The notes under the pieces are model-generated. The model was not told where the DNA came from. It did no database searches and was given only the letters and a program-made list of their open reading frames with translations. From Dysgonamonadaceae bacterium (GTDB lineage: Bacteria; Bacteroidota; Bacteroidia; Bacteroidales; Azobacteroidaceae): DNA of 10,266 nucleotides. The stretch covers positions 1 to 10,266 of the forward strand of contig JAISNS010000125.1 in the NCBI GenBank assembly GCA_031276105.1, read 5' to 3'. Shown piece after piece: positions 7,729 through 10,266 of the stretch. The translations under genes and the position numbers were made by a program. The number at the start of each line of letters is the position of its first letter. Position 1 is the stretch's first letter.

Positions 7729-7878
7729 ATGGCAGCTTCCGAGATTTATAGTTTATTACACATTATTAACTTCCAACGCTTGGAAGTTGACGGAATTATG
7801 CGTACACACACACAATCAGGCGCACGCGCGCGAATATTATATTTCAGGAAAATACAATACCTGTCTGTCTCCAAATAA
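7729..7878 (+). CDS. small leader-like ORF, 49 aa, copy A
   Basis: The frame runs from ATG 7729 to TAA 7876-7878. The product begins MAASEIYSLLHIINFQRLEV, then has a short Thr-His run (RTHTQ) encoded by the CA tract and an Arg/Ala-rich, basic C-terminus. It has no recognised domain, signal peptide or clear membrane segment. The ATG lies about 24 nt from the predicted transcription start behind an A-rich leader, good for translation in this phylum. A second copy at 10153 shares the first 25 residues apart from four substitutions. However, the codon changes (four replacement, two silent) do not by themselves prove coding constraint. It could be a translated leader peptide controlling the gene downstream, or an untranslated leader RNA that happens to be open. 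Confidence 0.45.
   Translation: MAASEIYSLLHIINFQRLEVDGIMRTHTQSGARARILYFRKIQYLSVSK
7766..7790 (+). other. hairpin inside small ORF, copy A
   Basis: TTAACTTCCAA pairs with TTGGAAGTTGA around a CGC triloop: 11 pairs, one of them G-U. The second copy keeps the same stem with one mismatch and a different triloop (AGT). It overlaps codons 13-21 of the small ORF. Confidence 0.6.
7797..7832 (+). repeat. CA tract and alternating purine-pyrimidine sequence, copy A
   Basis: The (AC) tract is 7804-7814 (11 nt). The strictly alternating run is 7797-7814 (18 nt), and after a 5-nt break a GC-rich alternating run covers 7820-7832 (GCGCACGCGCGCG). Such sequences can adopt left-handed DNA and are prone to slippage. 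Confidence 0.7.
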
Positions 7879-7895
7879 GAGATTCGGCAGGTATT
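7856..7895 (+). other. stem-loop enclosing the small ORF stop codon
   Basis: AATACCTG (7856-7863) and CAGGTATT (7888-7895) form a perfect 8-bp stem with a 24-nt loop that contains the TAA at 7876-7878. The sequence after it is TTATTGTG, not a clean U-run, so it is not a typical intrinsic terminator. Its position would allow a ribosome on the small ORF to open or block it. Confidence 0.4.
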
Positions 7896-7947
7896 TTATT
7901 GTGTCCGTTGCGCAATGGAACGCGGATGGGGCGGATGGTCACGGATT

Positions 7948-8043
7948 CTATTCCTGTCATCCCGCGCTTGACGCGGGATCCCCTAAACAACGCAGAGCTT
8001 TTAATCAGGGGATTGCGGGTCAAGCCCGCAATGACAGGAATAG
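7948..8043. repeat. REP/MITE-like 96-bp imperfect inverted repeat
   Basis: Two 37-nt arms (7948-7984 and 8007-8043) are imperfect inverted repeats around a 22-nt centre. The outer 13 nt (CTATTCCTGTCAT) match perfectly. Each arm is itself palindromic: CCCGC-gcttga-cGCGGG on the left, TTGCGGG-tcaag-CCCGCAA on the right. This nested palindrome structure is that of REP/BIME elements or small non-autonomous transposon relics, and the core sequence is of a type seen dispersed in many bacterial genomes. It encodes nothing. It lies in the probable untranslated leader of the secreted-protein gene. Confidence 0.75.
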
Positions 8044-8048
8044 GAGTA

Positions 8049-8097
8049 AATTAAGAATTAAGAATTATGAATTAAGTATTAAGTATTAAGTATTAAC
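8049..8097 (+). repeat. array of seven 7-bp units before the secreted-protein gene
   Basis: The units are AATTAAG, AATTAAG, AATTATG, AATTAAG, TATTAAG, TATTAAG and TATTAAC, without gaps. The array ends 28 nt before the ATG at 8126. Read in register GAATTAA it matches the GARTTAW units seen before phoU and the DUF1080 gene on their coding strand. Confidence 0.75.
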
Positions 8098-8125
8098 AAT
8101 TATAAATTTATAAACAACAATTACA

Positions 8126-10012
8126 ATGAAAACAAAAATTTTAGTATTATCAATTGCGCTTACTTTAAGTGCTAACTTGCGCGCTCAGGTCACTATCGGC
8201 AGCGTCAATGAACCGAAGGCCGGAGCAATCTTAGATTTGAACAGCGGCGCAAAAGGCGGCTTAGTCCTCTCGAATGTCGGCATCGACCACCCAACCGAAA
8301 TTCCCGCCGGCTTTCCGGGTGTGACGCCGGAAAACACAGACGTCGCAAAAGCCGGATTAAAAGGCGCATTGGTTTACAACACAAACGAAAACACTTGCAT
8401 CGGCATTCATGCCTGGAACGGAAATTATTGGGAGCGAATATCTTCCTCCCGGAAAAGTACGGGAAATCCCCTGTCGATTACTTCCAACTGGGCAAATGCG
8501 ATCGGTGGCGACAACATTGAGTTTACCGTCAATACCGTAGCAAAAACTTACGCATGGTATATCAACAAAAACGGTGCAGGCTACGAATACCTTGCTGCGA
8601 CAACAGAGCCGAAACTGGAAGTAGCTATTCCCGCCGGCACAATCAACGTGAAGGTGATTGCGGATAATTGCCACGTGTTGGAAGAAAGCAACGAAGCAAC
8701 CATTAAACCGGAAAGCCTCTCGCCCAATTTTGGAAGTACCGACGGAGGTAATACCATTTATCTTTACGGGGATTTCCCATACGCTTCAACGGAAGATTAT
8801 GTGCAGGACGGCCTTGTTGCTCACTTTGATGGTATTAACAATTCCGGAGAAGGAGACAAATATCATTCCGATGCAATTAGCAGTTGGAAAAACCTGTCAA
8901 CTACCGGCATATTGCCGGACGCAGAAGCGTGCCTCTCAAAGGATTGCGCCACTCAGGGGCTGAACAGCGAATTTAAATGGACAGGCAACTCGTTCAGTTT
9001 CGGCGAATATACGGCGATGACCAACACCTGGCTCCGAATCAATAAACCCAATTACGTCCCCAGCAACATGCAGATAGAGGTGACCTACAAACATCGTACC
9101 GAATGGACGACTCTCAAGGGTTACAGCGCACTGTTGGGATGTTTTGAAAGCGGCGGCTTTGGCTTTGAAGAATATCTCGAAGCATCGACGCCGATAAGGT
9201 TTACGCTTTACACTCTCAACCCCACTTCGAGCTACAAATTTGCCATCGCGCCTGACATCATTTCTGCTGATGTAATTTATACCGCCAGCGCCGGAATTTT
9301 AAGCAATGCAACAACTTGTACGCAGTATATCTCCATCAACGGCGCCATAACAGAGAACGTTATTGACAACTGCCAGTGCGAAATCGGACTGCCTCAGGGC
9401 AATACCGTGTGGGCTATTGGAGCCAACCCTGTCGGCGCTCAAAAAAACAATGGTATTCTGCATGATACCGATCTCTATTCTCTGCGTCTTTATAATCGTT
9501 CACTCTCTGCCGAAGAACTGGCCCAAAATGCAGCAGCGGACCAAATTCGCTATCAGAATCCGCCCACCGTAACTATCGACGGCCTTCCCTGTACGGAGGT
9601 AGCTGTTCTTTCGCCCAATTTCCTGAGATGCAAAGTTCCTGCCACTTCACCGACCAACACCGGAAATAAGAACGTCAAAATAACCGTCGGCAGCAATCCT
9701 ACTCTAACTTTAAACGGCGCTTACAAATATGTAAATAAAGTAAACGATTTTTACGTCAGCAATATCAGTCGGATTATCGGCTCGGCAGGAGAACCGTTAA
9801 CCCTTACCGGCAACAAATTCGAGGATATACACGAGGTGAAAGTCGGTAATGTAGTTTGTACGACGACGATAGTCACAAGTGGCGCCGACGGCACGGATAC
9901 CTGTAAATTTAACCTTCCGGCCAATTCTCCGGGCGAAACGGATATAACCATAACAATGAAAGGCGTCGACGCCCCAATCTACCGGTTTGCCAAAATATTT
10001 GAATATAAATAA
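8126..10012 (+). CDS. secreted multidomain surface protein with Ig-like, LamG-like and IPT/TIG domains
   Basis: The 628-aa product is probably an exported surface or adhesive protein. Residues 1-20 are a signal peptide with likely cleavage after LRA. Residues 21-106 are the phylum-typical N-terminal module (VTIGSVNEPKAGAILDL ... KGALVYNT ... AWNGNYWERI). An Ig-like segment spans about 113-194 (TYAWYINKNGAG, AGTINVKVIADNC). An IPT/TIG domain starts at 198 (LSPNFGSTDGGNTIYLYG) and resumes at about 479 (PTVTIDGLPC ... RCKVPA ... YKYV). Between them, 226-476 looks like a concanavalin/LamG fold (DGLVAHFDGINN ... LRLYNRSLSAEELAQN). A second IPT/TIG domain fills 541-628. Both TIG domains carry an equivalent Cys pair (489/502, 578/593). 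No type IX sorting domain follows. The ATG at 8126 fits the signal peptide; the leader is A-rich with no Shine-Dalgarno site. Ligand and function are unknown. Confidence 0.85.
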   Translation: MKTKILVLSIALTLSANLRAQVTIGSVNEPKAGAILDLNSGAKGGLVLSNVGIDHPTEIPAGFPGVTPENTDVAKAGLKGALVYNTNENTCIGIHAWNGNYWERISSSRKSTGNPLSITSNWANAIGGDNIEFTVNTVAKTYAWYINKNGAGYEYLAATTEPKLEVAIPAGTINVKVIADNCHVLEESNEATIKPESLSPNFGSTDGGNTIYLYGDFPYASTEDYVQDGLVAHFDGINNSGEGDKYHSDAISSWKNLSTTGILPDAEACLSKDCATQGLNSEFKWTGNSFSFGEYTAMTNTWLRINKPNYVPSNMQIEVTYKHRTEWTTLKGYSALLGCFESGGFGFEEYLEASTPIRFTLYTLNPTSSYKFAIAPDIISADVIYTASAGILSNATTCTQYISINGAITENVIDNCQCEIGLPQGNTVWAIGANPVGAQKNNGILHDTDLYSLRLYNRSLSAEELAQNAAADQIRYQNPPTVTIDGLPCTEVAVLSPNFLRCKVPATSPTNTGNKNVKITVGSNPTLTLNGAYKYVNKVNDFYVSNISRIIGSAGEPLTLTGNKFEDIHEVKVGNVVCTTTIVTSGADGTDTCKFNLPANSPGETDITITMKGVDAPIYRFAKIFEYK

Positions 10013-10042
10013 CAGAAAGACGATTCGACGCGCTGTTTTTTA

Positions 10043-10093
10043 CAAACTTTCCGCTAAATTTTGTCGATAGATAAATTTTTAGCGGAAAGTTTG
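10043..10093 (+). terminator. perfect 16-bp inverted repeat, probable terminator fused to promoter copy B
   Basis: CAAACTTTCCGCTAAA (10043-10058) and its exact complement (10078-10093) enclose a 19-nt loop. It lies 31 nt after the secreted-protein stop codon, as a terminator would, but no U-run follows. The last four bases of the right arm, TTTG, are also the -33 box of the next promoter. A related, weaker stem is found at 7639-7664 in the first module copy. Confidence 0.6.
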
Positions 10094-10122
10094 CGTAATT
10101 TGTTTGAATGAATTACATTTGC
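10090..10122 (+). promoter_or_regulatory. strong Bacteroidota-type promoter, copy B
   Basis: TTTG (10090-10093), 20 nt, then TACATTTGC (10114-10122). Box sequences and spacing equal those of copy A, although most of the spacer differs. That pattern suggests selection on the boxes. The -33 box is part of the stem at 10043-10093. Confidence 0.75.
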
Positions 10123-10152
10123 AGCGGTTTTTGTAAAACAACAACAATAAAA

Positions 10153-10266
<114 letters not shown>

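Larger units (their letters stand above)
7639..7814 (+). repeat. direct-repeat module, copy A (promoter, leader, small ORF, CA tract)
   Basis: From TTTAGC at 7655 this region aligns without large gaps to 10078 onward. The best-conserved part is the 25 nt from 7691 to 7715, identical in both copies and covering the -7 box. The following small-ORF start differs at 7 of about 75 positions before the CA tract. The -33 to -7 spacing is identical. After the CA tract copy A continues into a short interrupted tract and GC-alternating sequence, whereas copy B is still pure CA at the window end. Confidence 0.85.

Noticed and set aside
7639..7790. Invertible (phase-switching) promoter of the Bacteroides type
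   Set aside because: The inverted repeats present are local hairpins with short loops and do not flank the promoter; no recombinase gene is in the window.
7787..8089. A 100-aa plus-strand frame across the leader region
   Set aside because: It starts inside the small ORF in another frame and runs through the REP-like palindrome and the heptamer array; its sequence is what these repeats give when translated. Kept only as the frame a slipped small ORF would enter.
8103..8110. TAAATTTA as a -7 box directly before the secreted-protein gene
   Set aside because: It lacks the final G and has no TTTG at the right distance upstream.

Overview
The window looks like a piece of a Bacteroidales-type (Bacteroidota) chromosome. 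The evidence is the promoter architecture (TTTG, about 20 nt, then TAnnTTTG), A-rich leaders without Shine-Dalgarno sites, a DUF1080 lipoprotein next to a Tat-exported Gfo/Idh/MocA oxidoreductase, and a large secreted protein with the 'VTIGS...AILDL' N-terminus common in this phylum. A gut or symbiotic Bacteroidales is a reasonable guess, but the genus cannot be fixed. The window ends inside a (CA)n microsatellite, which suggests an assembly break.

Positions 3-7369 are all on the minus strand. Read in transcription order they are pstA, pstB and phoU (phosphate ABC transporter permease, ATPase and regulator), then a PhoB-like response regulator and a PhoR-like histidine kinase that overlap by 4 bp, then a Tat-signal Gfo/Idh/MocA oxidoreductase and a DUF1080 lipoprotein. 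The first five form a phosphate uptake and sensing block. pstS and pstC, which normally precede pstA, are absent; the place where pstC would be expected holds only a short decayed fragment resembling an antitoxin. The regulator/kinase pair and the oxidoreductase/DUF1080 pair each have a recognisable promoter. The last two genes are probably an export-linked sugar (keto-glycoside) module.

Positions 7495-10266 are different: rich in repeats, and the genes that can be read (apart from the antitoxin remnant) point right. A 628-aa secreted protein (8126-10012) has a signal peptide, an Ig-like domain, a LamG-like domain apparently inserted inside an IPT/TIG domain, and a second IPT/TIG domain. It is flanked by two directly repeated copies of a compact module: a stem-loop touching the -33 box, a strong promoter (TTTG-N20-TACATTTGC in both copies), a short A-rich leader, a small ORF beginning MA(A/T)SEIYSLLHIINFQ, an internal hairpin, and a CA-dinucleotide tract that encodes Thr-His repeats. 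The tract is 11 nt in the first copy and at least 39 nt in the second. The second copy presumably drives a further gene beyond the window.

Between the first module and the secreted-protein gene lie a stem-loop enclosing the small ORF's stop codon, a 96-bp REP/MITE-like inverted repeat and an array of 7-bp repeats. The duplicated module with its unstable CA tract is the best candidate here for an undescribed system, for example a slippage-tunable or recombination-prone leader for a family of surface proteins. That function is inference.
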